From NCBI RefSeq assembly GCF_921294215.1, contig NZ_CAKLDM010000002.1, positions 2,728,001 through 2,792,000 of the forward strand: a stretch of DNA of 64,000 nt, given 5' to 3'. Below the pieces are notes generated by a model, which was not told the DNA's origin, ran no database searches, and saw only the letters and a program-made list of their open reading frames with translations. Of the stretch, positions 9,161-18,367 are shown piece by piece. Every line of letters begins with the position of its first letter. Positions within the stretch are counted from its first letter, which is position 1. The DNA comes from Vibrio marisflavi CECT 7928 (GTDB lineage Bacteria > Pseudomonadota > Gammaproteobacteria > Enterobacterales > Vibrionaceae). Position numbers and translations under genes: made by a program.

Positions 9161-10108
9161 ATGGCTAAGAAAACTGCAGACTACATCTGGTTCAACGGTG
9201 AAATGGTTCCTTGGGAAGAAGCAAACGTCCACGTCCTCACCCATGCGATGCACTATGGTACTTCAGTCTTTGAAGGTGTCAGGTGTTATGACACACCAAA
9301 TGGGCCTATCGTTTTCCGCCATCAAGAGCATGCTAAGCGTTTGCACAATTCCGCTAAAATTTATCGATTCCCAATTCCATATTCTGTCGAAGAAATTATG
9401 GAAGCAACGAGAGAAACTCTTCGCGTTAATAAACTAACGTCTGCGTATATTCGCCCACTTGGCTTTGTTGGTAATGTCGGCCTTGGTGTATGCCCACCAG
9501 TGGATACAGAAATGGATGTCATCATTGCTGCGTTCCCATGGGGTGCTTACCTAGGTGAGGAAGCCCTAGAAAACGGTGTTGACGCTATGATTTCAAGCTG
9601 GAATCGAGCTGCGCCAAATACCATCCCAACAGCAGCAAAAGCAGGTGGGAATTACCTGTCTTCTCTTCTTGTGGGTGGAGAAGCTCGTCGCCACGGTTAT
9701 GATGAAGGTATCGCGCTAAGCGTTGATGGCTATTTATCAGAGGGTGCGGGTGAAAACATCTTTGTCATTAAAGATGGCGTTCTTACAACCCCACCAGCTA
9801 CCAGCGCTATTCTGCCGGGCATTACTCGCGACTCTATCATGGTGCTGGCTAAAGACAGAGGCTACCAAGTACAAGAAGCCAACATTGCACGTGAAGCACT
9901 TTATCTCGCAGACGAAATATTCATGACAGGCACTGCAGCAGAAATCGTTCCTGTACGCAGCGTAGACAAGATTGAAGTTGGTTCGGGCAAACGTGGACCA
10001 ATCACCGAAGAGCTGCAAGCAGCTTACTTCGGTCTATTCAACGGAACCACAGAAGATAAGTGGGGCTGGCTAGATTATGTCTACCCAGACCAAGCACCAC
10101 AAAAATAA
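9161..10108 (+). CDS. ilvE: Branched-chain amino acid aminotransferase
   Basis: A 315-residue fold-type IV PLP enzyme that performs the last step in valine, leucine and isoleucine synthesis, with glutamate as amino donor. The PLP-binding lysine is K160 in [11 protein letters not shown], at the same position as in E. coli IlvE. The class-IV signature follows in [19 protein letters not shown], with the phosphate-binding glutamate. It starts 13 bp after ilvM, with an AAAGGAAA ribosome-binding site. Confidence 0.97.
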   Translation: MAKKTADYIWFNGEMVPWEEANVHVLTHAMHYGTSVFEGVRCYDTPNGPIVFRHQEHAKRLHNSAKIYRFPIPYSVEEIMEATRETLRVNKLTSAYIRPLGFVGNVGLGVCPPVDTEMDVIIAAFPWGAYLGEEALENGVDAMISSWNRAAPNTIPTAAKAGGNYLSSLLVGGEARRHGYDEGIALSVDGYLSEGAGENIFVIKDGVLTTPPATSAILPGITRDSIMVLAKDRGYQVQEANIAREALYLADEIFMTGTAAEIVPVRSVDKIEVGSGKRGPITEELQAAYFGLFNGTTEDKWGWLDYVYPDQAPQK

Positions 10109-10122
10109 AGGAAAAAAATAAA

Positions 10123-11964
10123 ATGCCGAAGTATCGTTCAGCAACCACAACACACGGTCGTAACATGGCAGGGGCTCGCGCTTTATGGCGAGCTACCGGC
10201 GTAAAAGATGAAGATTTTGGCAAGCCGATCATTGCCGTCGTCAACTCTTTCACTCAATTTGTTCCCGGCCACGTTCACCTAAAAGACTTAGGCCAATTGG
10301 TTGCCAAGGAAATTGAAGCCGCAGGCGGCATCGCAAAAGAGTTCAACACCATCGCTGTCGATGATGGTATCGCGATGGGCCACGGCGGAATGCTGTATTC
10401 TCTGCCTTCACGTGAGCTCATCGCTGACTCTGTTGAGTACATGGTTAATGCTCACTGTGCAGACGCGATGGTATGTATCTCCAACTGTGACAAAATCACT
10501 CCAGGAATGCTGATGGCTTCAATGCGCCTAAATATTCCGGTTATTTTTGTCTCTGGCGGACCAATGGAAGCAGGTAAAACCAAGCTTTCTGATCAAATAA
10601 TCAAGCTCGATTTAGTCGATGCAATGATGCAAAGCGCCGATCCGACCGTTTCGGATGAGCAGAGTGAGCAAGTCGAACGTTCCGCTTGTCCAACCTGTGG
10701 TAGCTGCTCTGGCATGTTTACCGCTAACTCGATGAACTGCCTAACAGAAGCTCTTGGCCTTTCTCAGCCGGGCAACGGCTCGATGCTTGCAACGCATGCA
10801 GACCGCAAACAACTTTTCGTTAATGCAGGCAAACGCATTGTAGAGCTCACTAAACGTTACTATGAGCAAGATGATGCAACCGCCCTGCCACGCAATATTG
10901 CTAACAAATCAGCGTTTGAAAATGCTATGGCACTTGATATCGCCATGGGTGGCTCAACCAATACGGTTCTTCACCTATTAGCGGCAGCTCAAGAAGGTGA
11001 AGTGAGCTTTGACATGAGCGATATCGATCGCATGTCTCGCCAAGTACCGCATCTTTGCAAAGTCGCTCCTTCCACTCAGAAATATCACATGGAAGATGTA
11101 CACCGCGCTGGTGGCGTTATGGGTATCTTAGGCGAGCTAAACCGCGCAGGACTGCTCAACAATCAAGTAAGCACAGTGCTTGGCATGACACTTGAGCAAC
11201 AGCTCGCTGAGTATGACATCAAGCAAACTAACTCAAATGAAGTGAAAGACTTTTACCGCGCAGGTCCTGCTGGAATTCGCACTACACAGGCTTTTTCACA
11301 AGAGTGTCGTTGGGACACGCTTGATGACGATCGTCAAGAAGGCTGTATTCGTGAGAAGTCCCACGCATTTAGCCAGGATGGCGGCCTCGCAGTTCTCAGC
11401 GGCAACATCGCGCTGGATGGCTGTATAGTTAAAACTGCAGGCGTTGATGAAAGCATTCTTAAATTCCAAGGACCAGCCGTGGTATTTGAGAGCCAAGAAG
11501 ATGCCGTTGAAGGCATTCTTAACGGAAAGGTGAAAGCTGGTGACGTAGTTGTCATTCGTTACGAAGGTCCAAAAGGTGGCCCGGGCATGCAAGAAATGCT
11601 CTACCCAACCACTTACCTTAAATCTATGGGGCTTGGTAAAGAATGTGCGCTGCTTACCGATGGACGCTTCTCTGGTGGTACTTCAGGCCTTTCAATTGGC
11701 CATGTATCCCCAGAAGCAGCTAATGGAGGTACGATTGGTCTTGTGGAAGCAGGCGATAGCATCACTATCGATATTCCAAACCGATCAATCACTCTGGATG
11801 TGAGTGAAGAGGAACTTAAAGCTCGCTATGATGCAAAAAATGCCCAAGGATGGAAACCAGTCGATAGACAACGTGAAGTTTCTTTCGCTTTGAAAGCATA
11901 CGCAAGCATGGCAACCAGCGCCGACAAAGGTGCAGTAAGAGATAAATCTATGCTTGAGGACTAG
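10123..11964 (+). CDS. ilvD: Dihydroxy-acid dehydratase
   Basis: A 613-residue iron-sulfur dehydratase that converts 2,3-dihydroxy-3-methyl acids to 2-keto acids in branched-chain synthesis. Cluster cysteines are visible as C122 in [11 protein letters not shown] and C189/C192/C195 in [12 protein letters not shown]; in the E. coli-type enzymes C122 and C195 with a residue near the N-terminus bind a 4Fe-4S cluster. The open frame extends upstream into ilvE, but the ATG at 10123 has an AAAGGAAA site and gives the standard start [21 protein letters not shown]. It overlaps neither neighbour and sits 14 bp after ilvE. Confidence 0.97.
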   Translation: MPKYRSATTTHGRNMAGARALWRATGVKDEDFGKPIIAVVNSFTQFVPGHVHLKDLGQLVAKEIEAAGGIAKEFNTIAVDDGIAMGHGGMLYSLPSRELIADSVEYMVNAHCADAMVCISNCDKITPGMLMASMRLNIPVIFVSGGPMEAGKTKLSDQIIKLDLVDAMMQSADPTVSDEQSEQVERSACPTCGSCSGMFTANSMNCLTEALGLSQPGNGSMLATHADRKQLFVNAGKRIVELTKRYYEQDDATALPRNIANKSAFENAMALDIAMGGSTNTVLHLLAAAQEGEVSFDMSDIDRMSRQVPHLCKVAPSTQKYHMEDVHRAGGVMGILGELNRAGLLNNQVSTVLGMTLEQQLAEYDIKQTNSNEVKDFYRAGPAGIRTTQAFSQECRWDTLDDDRQEGCIREKSHAFSQDGGLAVLSGNIALDGCIVKTAGVDESILKFQGPAVVFESQEDAVEGILNGKVKAGDVVVIRYEGPKGGPGMQEMLYPTTYLKSMGLGKECALLTDGRFSGGTSGLSIGHVSPEAANGGTIGLVEAGDSITIDIPNRSITLDVSEEELKARYDAKNAQGWKPVDRQREVSFALKAYASMATSADKGAVRDKSMLED

Positions 11965-11965
11965 T

Positions 11966-13495
11966 ATGACGTTGACCAACCAAACTGGCGCAGATTATCT
12001 GCGCCAAATACTCCGAGCCCCCGTTTATGAAGTGGCAAATGTTACGCCACTTCAAGACATGCCAAGACTATCCAAGCGCATCGGCAACCACGTTCAGCTC
12101 AAACGTGAAGACCGCCAACCCGTCCACTCCTTTAAATTGCGCGGCGCCTACAACATGGTGTCAAATTTAACCGAACAGCAAAAAAATGCTGGTGTCATTG
12201 CTGCTTCCGCAGGTAACCACGCACAAGGAATGGCTCTGTCAGGCAGCAAGCTTGGCATCAAAACCACCATTGTAATGCCCAAAACCACCCCTGATATCAA
12301 GGTAGAAGCGGTCAAAGGTTTTGGTGGAAAAGTGGTCCTGCACGGCAATAACTTTGATGAAGCGAAAGCCGAAGCTGAACGTTTATCCAATGAGTATGGC
12401 TATACCTTTGTTCCCCCTTTCGACCATCCCTTGGTCATTGCAGGGCAAGGTACTATCGGCATGGAAATGCTGCAACAGAATGGCCACTTAGACTGCATTT
12501 TCGTCCCTGTTGGCGGCGGTGGATTAGCGGCGGGTGTCGCAGTACTCGTCAAACAGCTAATGCCTGAAGTTAAGGTCATCGCTGTTGAGCCAGAAGACTC
12601 TTCTTGTCTGAAAGCCGCTTTAGATGCGGGTAAGCCTGTGGTGCTTGATCAGATCAGCATGTTTGCTGATGGTGTGGCTGTTAAGCAAATAGGCAGTGAA
12701 ACTTTCCGCCTTTGCCAAGAGTATATTGATGACCACATCTCAGTGACCAGCGATGAAATCTGCTCTGCGGTAAAAGATATCTTTGAAGATACCCGAGCGA
12801 TAGCCGAGCCCTCTGGCGCACTCGCTTTAGCTGGCTTGAAAAAGTACGTCGAGCAACACAACCTTAAAGACAAGAAACTCGGTACAGTTCTATCTGGTGC
12901 GAATACCAACTTCCATGGTCTACGTTATGTTTCGGAACGTTCGGAGCTGGGTGAAAAGCGTGAAGGTTTACTCGCTGTCACAATACCTGAACGTCAAGGA
13001 GCGTTCTTTGAGTTTTGCAATCTCATCGGCGGACGAGCAGTAACGGAGTTTAACTACCGCTACAACGACGATAAGCTCGCTAATATTTTTGTCGGTGTTC
13101 GCCTACAAGAAGGCCAAGCTGAGCTAGACAATATCATTAACGACTTACGCGATGGCGGCTATCCTGTTGTCGACCTGTCCGATGATGAAATGGCTAAACT
13201 GCATATTCGCTACATGATTGGCGGCAAACCGTCGAAGCCTTTACAAGAACGTCTTTATAGCTTCGAGTTCCCGGAATACCCGGGTGCACTATTGAAGTTT
13301 TTGAGCACCTTGGGCACCCATTGGAACATCAGTTTATTCAACTATCGTAATCATGGCGCTGATTACGGAAGAGTTTTGTGTGGATTTGAATTGCAAGACT
13401 CTGACTTAACTCGTTTTTCTGCCCATCTAAGAGAGCTGGGCTATCAGTGTAAAGATGAGACAGACAACCCATCTTATAAGTTTTTTCTCTCGTAA
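11966..13495 (+). CDS. ilvA: Threonine dehydratase (biosynthetic)
   Basis: A 509-residue PLP enzyme that deaminates threonine to 2-ketobutyrate, the committed step to isoleucine. The PLP lysine is K57 in HSFKLRGAYN; the phosphate loop is GGGGLAAG. Two C-terminal ACT-like regulatory repeats (about 335-415 and 430-509) bind isoleucine and valine. The ATG at 11966 starts one base after the ilvD stop (TAG 11962-11964), and its site TTGAGGA lies inside the ilvD end, so coupling is likely. An upstream in-frame TTG at 11954 is less likely. Last gene of ilvGMEDA; a terminator follows within 10 bp. Confidence 0.97.
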   Translation: MTLTNQTGADYLRQILRAPVYEVANVTPLQDMPRLSKRIGNHVQLKREDRQPVHSFKLRGAYNMVSNLTEQQKNAGVIAASAGNHAQGMALSGSKLGIKTTIVMPKTTPDIKVEAVKGFGGKVVLHGNNFDEAKAEAERLSNEYGYTFVPPFDHPLVIAGQGTIGMEMLQQNGHLDCIFVPVGGGGLAAGVAVLVKQLMPEVKVIAVEPEDSSCLKAALDAGKPVVLDQISMFADGVAVKQIGSETFRLCQEYIDDHISVTSDEICSAVKDIFEDTRAIAEPSGALALAGLKKYVEQHNLKDKKLGTVLSGANTNFHGLRYVSERSELGEKREGLLAVTIPERQGAFFEFCNLIGGRAVTEFNYRYNDDKLANIFVGVRLQEGQAELDNIINDLRDGGYPVVDLSDDEMAKLHIRYMIGGKPSKPLQERLYSFEFPEYPGALLKFLSTLGTHWNISLFNYRNHGADYGRVLCGFELQDSDLTRFSAHLRELGYQCKDETDNPSYKFFLS

Positions 13496-13504
13496 ACTAA
13501 GCAA

Positions 13505-13532
13505 TGGCTAGCGTAATGCTAGCCACTCTTTT
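13505..13532 (+). terminator. Terminator of the ilv operon
   Basis: TGGCTAGC and GCTAGCCA form an 8-bp stem with the loop GTAAT, followed by CTCTTTTG, just after the ilvA stop. Confidence 0.85.
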
Positions 13533-13652
13533 GCCCAGCTAGAATCTATGCATAAAAATCATTAACCGTATGCTAAAGTTTCATTTTTTTCATAGACAAA
13601 AAGAACATAGACTGAGCTTACTTTAACCTGTTTGGCTTTTCCGGAGATTTCA

Positions 13653-14633
13653 ATGTTTAAAGCATTAGTCTTAAATCAAGTAGAAAAAAATACGCTTGCC
13701 AGTATCGATTCATTAAATGAGTCTGTTCTTCCTGAAGGTGAGGTGCTAGTTGAAGTCAACTACTCATCTTTAAACTACAAAGACGGCTTAGCCATTACAG
13801 GAAAAGGCAAAATTATTCGTGATTTCCCAATGGTACCTGGGATAGATATGGCAGGCACCGTTATCCATTCTGATGACGAACGCTTTAAACCGGGTGACCA
13901 AGTCATTCATACTGGATGGGGCGTAGGTGAGAACCACTGGGGCGGTATGGCTGAAAAAGCTCGCCTGAAAGCAGATTGGTTAGTTCCTCTACCAAAAGGC
14001 CTAAGCGCGAAAAACGCTATGATGATCGGCACTGCAGGTCTAACAGCCATGCTATGTGTGGAAGCTTTTACTGACACTGATCTAGAACCAAGCGCTGGTG
14101 AAGTTCTGGTGACCGGTGCAAGCGGCGGCGTAGGTTCAATCGCTGTTACCTTACTTTCTCAACTGGGCTACCAAGTTGCAGCTGTCACTGGACGCGCTAA
14201 AAAGAATGGCCCGTTATTGAAAGAGCTAGGTGCAACTCGAATTATCGATCGCGCAGAGTTCGAAGAGTCGTCTCGTCCCCTTGAAAGACAACAATGGGCC
14301 GGTGCTATTGATACTGTAGGCAGCAAAATGCTAGCCAAAGTACTGGCGAAAATGAACTATGGTAGTACCGTTGCTGCCTGTGGTCTTGCTGGTGGTTTCG
14401 ATCTTCCAACAACAGTCATGCCGTTTATCCTTCGCAATGTTAGGTTGCAAGGTATTGATTCAGTGTCTTGTCCAACCAAGAAACGAGTTGCCTGCTGGGA
14501 AGCACTTACAAAGCTACTACCAGATAGCTACTACGAACAAGCATGCACCGAAATCCAGCTAGATGAAGCGCCATACTACGCAGAAGCAATCACAAATGGC
14601 CAAGTGACAGGCCGAGTTGTCATCAAGCTATAA
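13653..14633 (+). CDS. acuI: Acrylyl-CoA reductase AcuI/YhdH (MDR family)
   Basis: A 326-residue NADPH-dependent medium-chain reductase of the YhdH/AcuI type, which reduces toxic acryloyl-CoA to propionyl-CoA; in marine bacteria this connects to DMSP/acrylate breakdown. The catalytic domain lacks zinc-binding cysteines. The nucleotide-binding motif is GASGGVGSIAV, and YSSLNYKDGLA and MVPGIDMAG are family signatures. The frame opens at 13632, but the ATG at 13653 has a CCGGAGA site about 6 bases before it. Stands alone between the ilv terminator and a convergent LysR gene. Confidence 0.92.
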   Translation: MFKALVLNQVEKNTLASIDSLNESVLPEGEVLVEVNYSSLNYKDGLAITGKGKIIRDFPMVPGIDMAGTVIHSDDERFKPGDQVIHTGWGVGENHWGGMAEKARLKADWLVPLPKGLSAKNAMMIGTAGLTAMLCVEAFTDTDLEPSAGEVLVTGASGGVGSIAVTLLSQLGYQVAAVTGRAKKNGPLLKELGATRIIDRAEFEESSRPLERQQWAGAIDTVGSKMLAKVLAKMNYGSTVAACGLAGGFDLPTTVMPFILRNVRLQGIDSVSCPTKKRVACWEALTKLLPDSYYEQACTEIQLDEAPYYAEAITNGQVTGRVVIKL

Positions 14634-14643
14634 ATTACTTCCA

Positions 14644-14671
14644 AACAGGCTAGGCTTATACCTAGCCTGTT
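14644..14671. terminator. Bidirectional terminator, acuI / lysR
   Basis: AACAGGCTAGG and CCTAGCCTGTT pair perfectly over 11 bp around the loop CTTATA. It lies between the acuI stop and the stop codon of the minus-strand LysR gene, whose TAA overlaps the last bases of the stem. Confidence 0.88.
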
Positions 14672-15608
14672 ATTCTATTCCGATGTCCGTAACGCGCTGC
14701 GCAATCAAACGGCTAAACTCTTCCTTAAATACATTTCTTAACCAATCCTGCGCTGCCGAATGTTCGCATCGAGGATGCCATATCATCGAATAATTAAACG
14801 GCATAATAAAAGGCAGCTCTTTGACAACCAAGTCATAGCGCTTGGCAACCAAGTAGGCTAGATCTGCAGGAACATTAATAATTAAAGGAGTGCTATCTAC
14901 GATAGCCAATGCGGTCTCTAAATGATAAGCCGACAAAACCACCCTTGGTCTTGGCTTATCTGCTAGAGCTCGGTCTATAAGCGTTCTTACACCTTCGCTA
15001 ATGGCTATTTGAGCATGAGGAAAGCTGAGATAATCTTCTATCGTCAGCTCTTTCGTTGCCAATTCGTGCTGCTTTGAAAGCAAGCACAGCACTCCTACTT
15101 TGCCTAATATCTCACTGTGCAAAATATCTGATGTTTTATCCGGACGACAAATTGCTAAATCTGCCCCACCATAAGCTAGCTGCTCAGCAAGCTTATGCTG
15201 CTGCAAAGGGATAAACTCAAAGGACACATTCGGTGCTTCTTTGTAAATTCGAGGCAGAGCGTAAGGCAAAATGGTTTGCATCGAGTAATCAGTGGTCGCA
15301 ACAATAAATTTCTTTTCACAGCTAATAGGCTCAAACTTTATCGGCGACAACAGCCTACAAAGCTGCTCAAGTGGCTCAGAAAATAGTTTATCCGTCTCAA
15401 TGGCTTTCTCTGTCGGCAGCAGGTTTTGTCCTTCTCGAATAAATAAAGGGTCATCTAGCATTTCTCGCAACCGACCAAGAATACGACTCATTGCAGATTG
15501 ACTGAGGCTCAAACGCATAGCAGCGCGACTCACACTCGACTCCTCAATCAGCACTCTAAGTGCCACCAACAAATTTAAATCTCGGCGATATACTTCTTCT
15601 AATTCCAC
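14670..15608 (-). CDS. LysR-family transcriptional regulator
   Basis: A 312-residue regulator. The N-terminal winged helix-turn-helix (about 10-70) has the core SRAAMRLSLSQSAMSRILGRLRE; residues 95-300 form the periplasmic-binding-protein-like effector domain. The pattern DLNLLVALRVLIEESSVSRAA and a C-terminal WHPRCEHSAAQDWLR place it in the NodD/LeuO-like branch. The start is GTG at 15608 behind AGGGG. Its target and ligand are unknown: it converges on acuI rather than diverging from an obvious target, and the next gene upstream reads in the same direction. Confidence 0.88.
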   Translation of the reverse strand: MELEEVYRRDLNLLVALRVLIEESSVSRAAMRLSLSQSAMSRILGRLREMLDDPLFIREGQNLLPTEKAIETDKLFSEPLEQLCRLLSPIKFEPISCEKKFIVATTDYSMQTILPYALPRIYKEAPNVSFEFIPLQQHKLAEQLAYGGADLAICRPDKTSDILHSEILGKVGVLCLLSKQHELATKELTIEDYLSFPHAQIAISEGVRTLIDRALADKPRPRVVLSAYHLETALAIVDSTPLIINVPADLAYLVAKRYDLVVKELPFIMPFNYSMIWHPRCEHSAAQDWLRNVFKEEFSRLIAQRVTDIGIE

Positions 15609-15654
15609 TGCGTCACCCCTATAAGCTCACTTTCACTAAGTGTACTCTTTGGAC

Positions 15655-15682
15655 AAAAAAAATCCTGCCAATTGACAGGATT
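15655..15682 (-). terminator. Terminator for the 15707-15994 gene
   Basis: Read leftward, AATCCTG-TCAATTGG-CAGGATT is followed by a run of T residues (the A run at 15655-15662). It separates the small gene from the LysR gene. Confidence 0.85.
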
Positions 15683-15706
15683 ATAAGTACTGAATGCTAA
15701 TTTAAT

Positions 15707-15994
15707 CTAGCTGACGTAGATGACCGCATCTGGCTGCTCCGCCAGTATATGAATGATATCTGCTGGGATATCTTGGCGTTCTACCTCTTGCTCAAGCTTT
15801 GCCGTCCACTTACACACCACAATTTGTGGCGATTCTTTCTTCACATTGAATTGTGGATCAGCTGGCTGCAATGGGTTCAATTCACTGTAATCTAGGCCAG
15901 ACTTGGTTAACGCTTCCATGTGACCACGAGTACCATAATGAGACATTACTGCTTCACACTTATCGATTGTTGCGACGTAATATTGATAGTTCAT
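15707..15994 (-). CDS. Conserved hypothetical protein
   Basis: A 95-residue soluble protein beginning MNYQYYVATIDKCEAVMSHYG. No signal peptide, membrane segment or catalytic motif is seen. The ATG at 15994 has an AAGG site about 9 bases upstream; a GTG six codons earlier (16012) lacks one. It has its own terminator and stands divergent to the gene at 16254 across a 259-bp spacer. I recall no named family. Codon use looks like the neighbours, so it is probably a genuine lineage-specific gene. Confidence 0.75.
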   Translation of the reverse strand: MNYQYYVATIDKCEAVMSHYGTRGHMEALTKSGLDYSELNPLQPADPQFNVKKESPQIVVCKWTAKLEQEVERQDIPADIIHILAEQPDAVIYVS

Positions 15995-16168
15995 AACTCG
16001 TACCTTATTCACTCCATTGTGCGCTCAGGCTAAATAAATTCGACTGTACTGTCTGTATAACGAGTCACAGAGGCTCAAGTTTGAGCATCGAATTTGCAGA
16101 TATTCGTGTCATAGGGTAACGAATTGTAAAGCAGCCAAAGCACCACATAAGCAGCTGAAATAAAACTT

Positions 16169-16194
16169 AAATCACTTATCAATTGATGTGATTT
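16169..16194. repeat. Inverted repeat in a divergent promoter region
   Basis: AAATCAC and GTGATTT flank the self-complementary core ATCAATTGAT, with two extra T residues on the left side. It lies between the divergent genes at 15994 (minus) and 16254 (plus) and touches the candidate -35 of the latter. It could be an operator; no regulator is identified. Confidence 0.45.
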
Positions 16195-16220
16195 GTTCCG
16201 ATTTTTTCGTTTGTTATACT
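16193..16220 (+). promoter_or_regulatory. Candidate sigma-70 promoter for the 16254 gene
   Basis: TTGTTC (16193-16198), a 16-bp spacer, then TATACT (16215-16220), 33 bp before the start codon. Confidence 0.5.
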
Positions 16221-16253
16221 CAGTATTCATTTGATGCAGAGGATGGTGACGAG

Positions 16254-16514
16254 ATGTCAAAAACCAACAAGATCCTTAACGAAGACAAGCTGGTCAAAAA
16301 AGCTCTAGAAGTCGGTGTTAAGATGGCAAAAATGCAAGGTTTCGACCTACCTAGCTCCCCTCAACCCGTCAAAACAAAAGCCGTATATTTGTTTTTAGTT
16401 GAAGTGAACCAAATCACACCACTCCCTGACGACAAACTTGATGGCGCGAGTATCAAAAAACGCCTAGCAAGATGGATACATAATGCCTTGCCAGATGATG
16501 ATCCTCTGAAATAG
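16254..16514 (+). CDS. Small conserved protein, probably DUF5062 family
   Basis: An 86-residue cytoplasmic protein starting MSKTNKILNEDKLVKKALEVG. The segment KKALEVGVKMAKMQGFDLP resembles the vibrio-specific DUF5062 family as I remember it; its function is unknown. No catalytic residues or membrane segments are evident. The frame is open from 16188, but the ATG at 16254 follows a weak GGTGACGAG site and starts at the conserved part. The assignment to DUF5062 is from memory. Confidence 0.75.
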   Translation: MSKTNKILNEDKLVKKALEVGVKMAKMQGFDLPSSPQPVKTKAVYLFLVEVNQITPLPDDKLDGASIKKRLARWIHNALPDDDPLK

Positions 16515-16550
16515 TCATTGAGTTAGCAAAACAAATAGGAAGATAAAAAA

Positions 16551-16571
16551 ATCCCGCCTTTCGGCGGGGAA
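16551..16571 (-). terminator. Terminator of the small membrane protein gene
   Basis: CCCGCC (16553-16558) and GGCGGG (16563-16568) with the loop TTTC. The T tract is on the minus-strand side (A run at 16545-16551), so it terminates the leftward gene at 16646; it may also slow the rightward gene. Confidence 0.8.
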
Positions 16572-16645
16572 GCCCAAGAAAATGGGGATAGTGTCGGAAT
16601 GTGTAATCTTACAAGAGCCTAACAACCATCGACAGCAGGTGAGCC

Positions 16646-16885
16646 CTACTCGTCATTGGGTTCATGCCAACGAAATATTTCAAGCCCGATCCCCACTAGG
16701 GCAGCACTGAGGCCGACAAGTGGGAATAGAGAAATATCACTGGAGCCACGACACACTAAGGCGAAAAATGAAATGAAGCAAAGAATAGAATATACCGTGA
16801 GCCTATCAATCGCCGTCAAATCATAACCCTTAGCTGTTGTTAAAAACTTGTTAAATAAGTTAAAGGAAAAACTTTGCTTTGCCAA
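16646..16885 (-). CDS. Small inner-membrane protein, start codon uncertain
   Basis: About 79 residues with two hydrophobic segments (YSILCFISFFALVC and LVGLSAALVGIGLEIF), ending FRWHEPNDE. Conserved-looking but not a family I can name. There is no ATG: the first normal candidate is TTG at 16885, which has no ribosome-binding site. Fifteen bases upstream an in-frame ATA (16898-16900) has a GGGAG seven bases before it and would add IFNNL. The reading frame is closed by TGA at 16928-16930. A terminator follows on the minus strand. Existence likely, N-terminus open. Confidence 0.7.
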   Translation of the reverse strand: MAKQSFSFNLFNKFLTTAKGYDLTAIDRLTVYSILCFISFFALVCRGSSDISLFPLVGLSAALVGIGLEIFRWHEPNDE

Positions 16886-16953
16886 GAGGTTATTGAATAT
16901 TTTTTTACTCCCTGTATCCTCTACGCTTCAGAAAATTGAATACAGATTAAACT

Positions 16954-17202
16954 ATGCCAGTCGACTCAAAACTTGCCAATCAGACTTTAGATGCACAAGG
17001 CCTACGATGCCCTGAGCCTGTGATGATGGTGAGAAAAACTGTTCGAAAGATGGAAGACGGAGAAGTACTACTGGTTAAAGCAGACGACCCATCTACTACT
17101 CGCGATATTCCAAGCTTTTGCCGTTTCATGGATCATCAGCTGCTTGATTCTCAAATAGAAGAGACGCCTTACCTTTATCTGATCAAAAAAGGGACCAATT
17201 AA
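16954..17202 (+). CDS. tusA: Sulfur carrier protein TusA
   Basis: An 82-residue cytoplasmic sulfurtransferase. TusA takes persulfide sulfur from IscS and passes it to TusBCD for 2-thiolation of tRNA wobble uridine (mnm5s2U34), and it also affects Mo-cofactor synthesis. The family motif is [14 protein letters not shown] with the reactive cysteine C19, the same position as in E. coli TusA (81 residues). It is followed after 31 bp by the left end of an IS903-like element, which separates it from the terminator beyond the element. Confidence 0.95.
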   Translation: MPVDSKLANQTLDAQGLRCPEPVMMVRKTVRKMEDGEVLLVKADDPSTTRDIPSFCRFMDHQLLDSQIEETPYLYLIKKGTN

Positions 17203-17233
17203 GTTTCCCTCGTTTAGCCTGCAGATGAATATA

Positions 17234-17252
17234 GGCCTTGTTGCGCAATTCG
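17234..17252. repeat. IS left terminal inverted repeat
   Basis: GGCCTTGTTGCGCAATTCG, matching the right end in 17 of 19 positions. Confidence 0.9.
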
Positions 17253-17312
17253 ATGGAACTAAATCAGGAAGTTACGATCTGATCGGCTACCTCAGTTAAT
17301 CATCGTAGCCTT

Positions 17313-18233
17313 ATGTCGAAACCTCGTTACAAAACAACTAACTGGAAACAATACAACCAAGCCCTAATCAACCGTGGTTCACTCACTTTCTGGATTGATG
17401 AAAAAACCATAAGCGAGTGGAAGCAAAGCAAGCAGAGCAAGCGCGGCAGGCCTCGTCGATTCAGTGACCTAGCCATTACTACCGCACTGATGGTAAAACG
17501 CGTTTTCTCTATGCCATTGAGAGCACTGCAAGGTTTTATAGACTCAGTATTTAAGCTGGCTGACATCCCGCTTGTTTGTCCGCATTACACCTGTATAAGC
17601 CGTCGAGCTAAAGACGTTGAGGTTTCATTTAAAACTACACCCAGAGGTGCGATACAACATCTGGCCATTGATGCGACTGGCCTCAAGGTTTATGGCGAAG
17701 GTGAATAGAAGGTCAAGAAGCATGGTACTGACGGGAAGCATAGAGTCTGGCGTAAGCTACATCTAGCAGTAGATACCAGCACCCACGAAATAGTCGCAGC
17801 AGAGTTAAGTTTATCTAACGTAACCGATGCCGAGGCGCTTCCCAACTTACTGAAACAGACACGTCGTAAAGTCATTGAGGTATCAGGTGATGGCGCTTAT
17901 GACACGAGAAATTGCCACGATGCCATACGATCAAAGCGAGCGGTTCCGCTTATTCCGCCAAGGGAAGGAGCAGCCTTCTGGGAACGAGGACACCCTCGCA
18001 ACCTTGCGGTAGGTTGCCAGAAGCTCTACGGCTCAAACAAGAAGTGGAAAAAACGGTATGGTTATCACAAGCGTTCACTCTCAGAAACAGCCATGTATCG
18101 AGTGAAGCAGTTGCTAGGTGGGAAACTAAGCTTGAGAAACTACAATGCTCAGGTTGGAGAAACCTACGCCATGATTAAAGCGTTGAACAAGCTTACAGGA
18201 CTTGGTATGCCTGAAACTCAGTGTGTTGTATAA
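17313..18233 (+). pseudogene. IS903-type transposase, interrupted by an amber stop
   Basis: A 307-codon frame from ATG 17313 to TAA 18231-18233, broken by a single TAG at 17706-17708 (codon 132). The frame is otherwise intact on both sides. The motif is GEGE-stop-KVKKHG, where the IS903 transposase has GEGEWKVRQHG, so the change is a tryptophan TGG to TAG. The DDE residues are D120 (LAIDATGLK), D193 (SGDGAYD) and E258 (SLSETAMYR), so the stop removes two of the three catalytic acids. The copy would be inactive unless amber suppression occurs or a transposase acts in trans. Confidence 0.93.
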
Positions 18234-18268
18234 GAATTGCTCAATTCCAGACGGCTTGGTTTCCTGTC

Positions 18269-18287
18269 CGAATTACGCAACAAAGCC
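18269..18287. repeat. IS right terminal inverted repeat
   Basis: Right end of the IS903-like element; the complement reads GGCTTTGTTGCGTAATTCG. Confidence 0.9.
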
Positions 18288-18289
18288 AC

Positions 18290-18326
18290 AAAATGATAAA
18301 TCAGTAAGCAGCTGATTTATCATTTT
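18290..18326. terminator. Long-stem terminator next to the IS
   Basis: AAAATGATAAATCAG and CTGATTTATCATTTT form a perfect 15-bp stem with the loop TAAGCAG. It starts 3 bp after the IS end. It was probably the shared terminator of tusA (plus) and the minus-strand gene at 18368 before the IS inserted. Confidence 0.85.
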
Positions 18327-18367
18327 GCTATATTAAAGATTTATTCGTGACAAGCTTATATTGACCA

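Larger units (their letters stand above)
17234..18287 (+). mobile_element. IS903-like insertion sequence (IS5 family), 1054 bp
   Basis: The ends carry 19-bp inverted repeats with 17 matches: GGCCTTGTTGCGCAATTCG on the left and, read inward from the right, GGCTTTGTTGCGTAATTCG. The length (1054 bp) and the GGCTTTGTTG terminus fit the IS903 subgroup. It encodes one transposase frame, interrupted by an amber codon. The nine bases left (atgaatata) and right (acaaaatga) differ, so the 9-bp target duplication expected for IS903 is absent; one flank must have changed by mutation, deletion or recombination. Confidence 0.93.
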
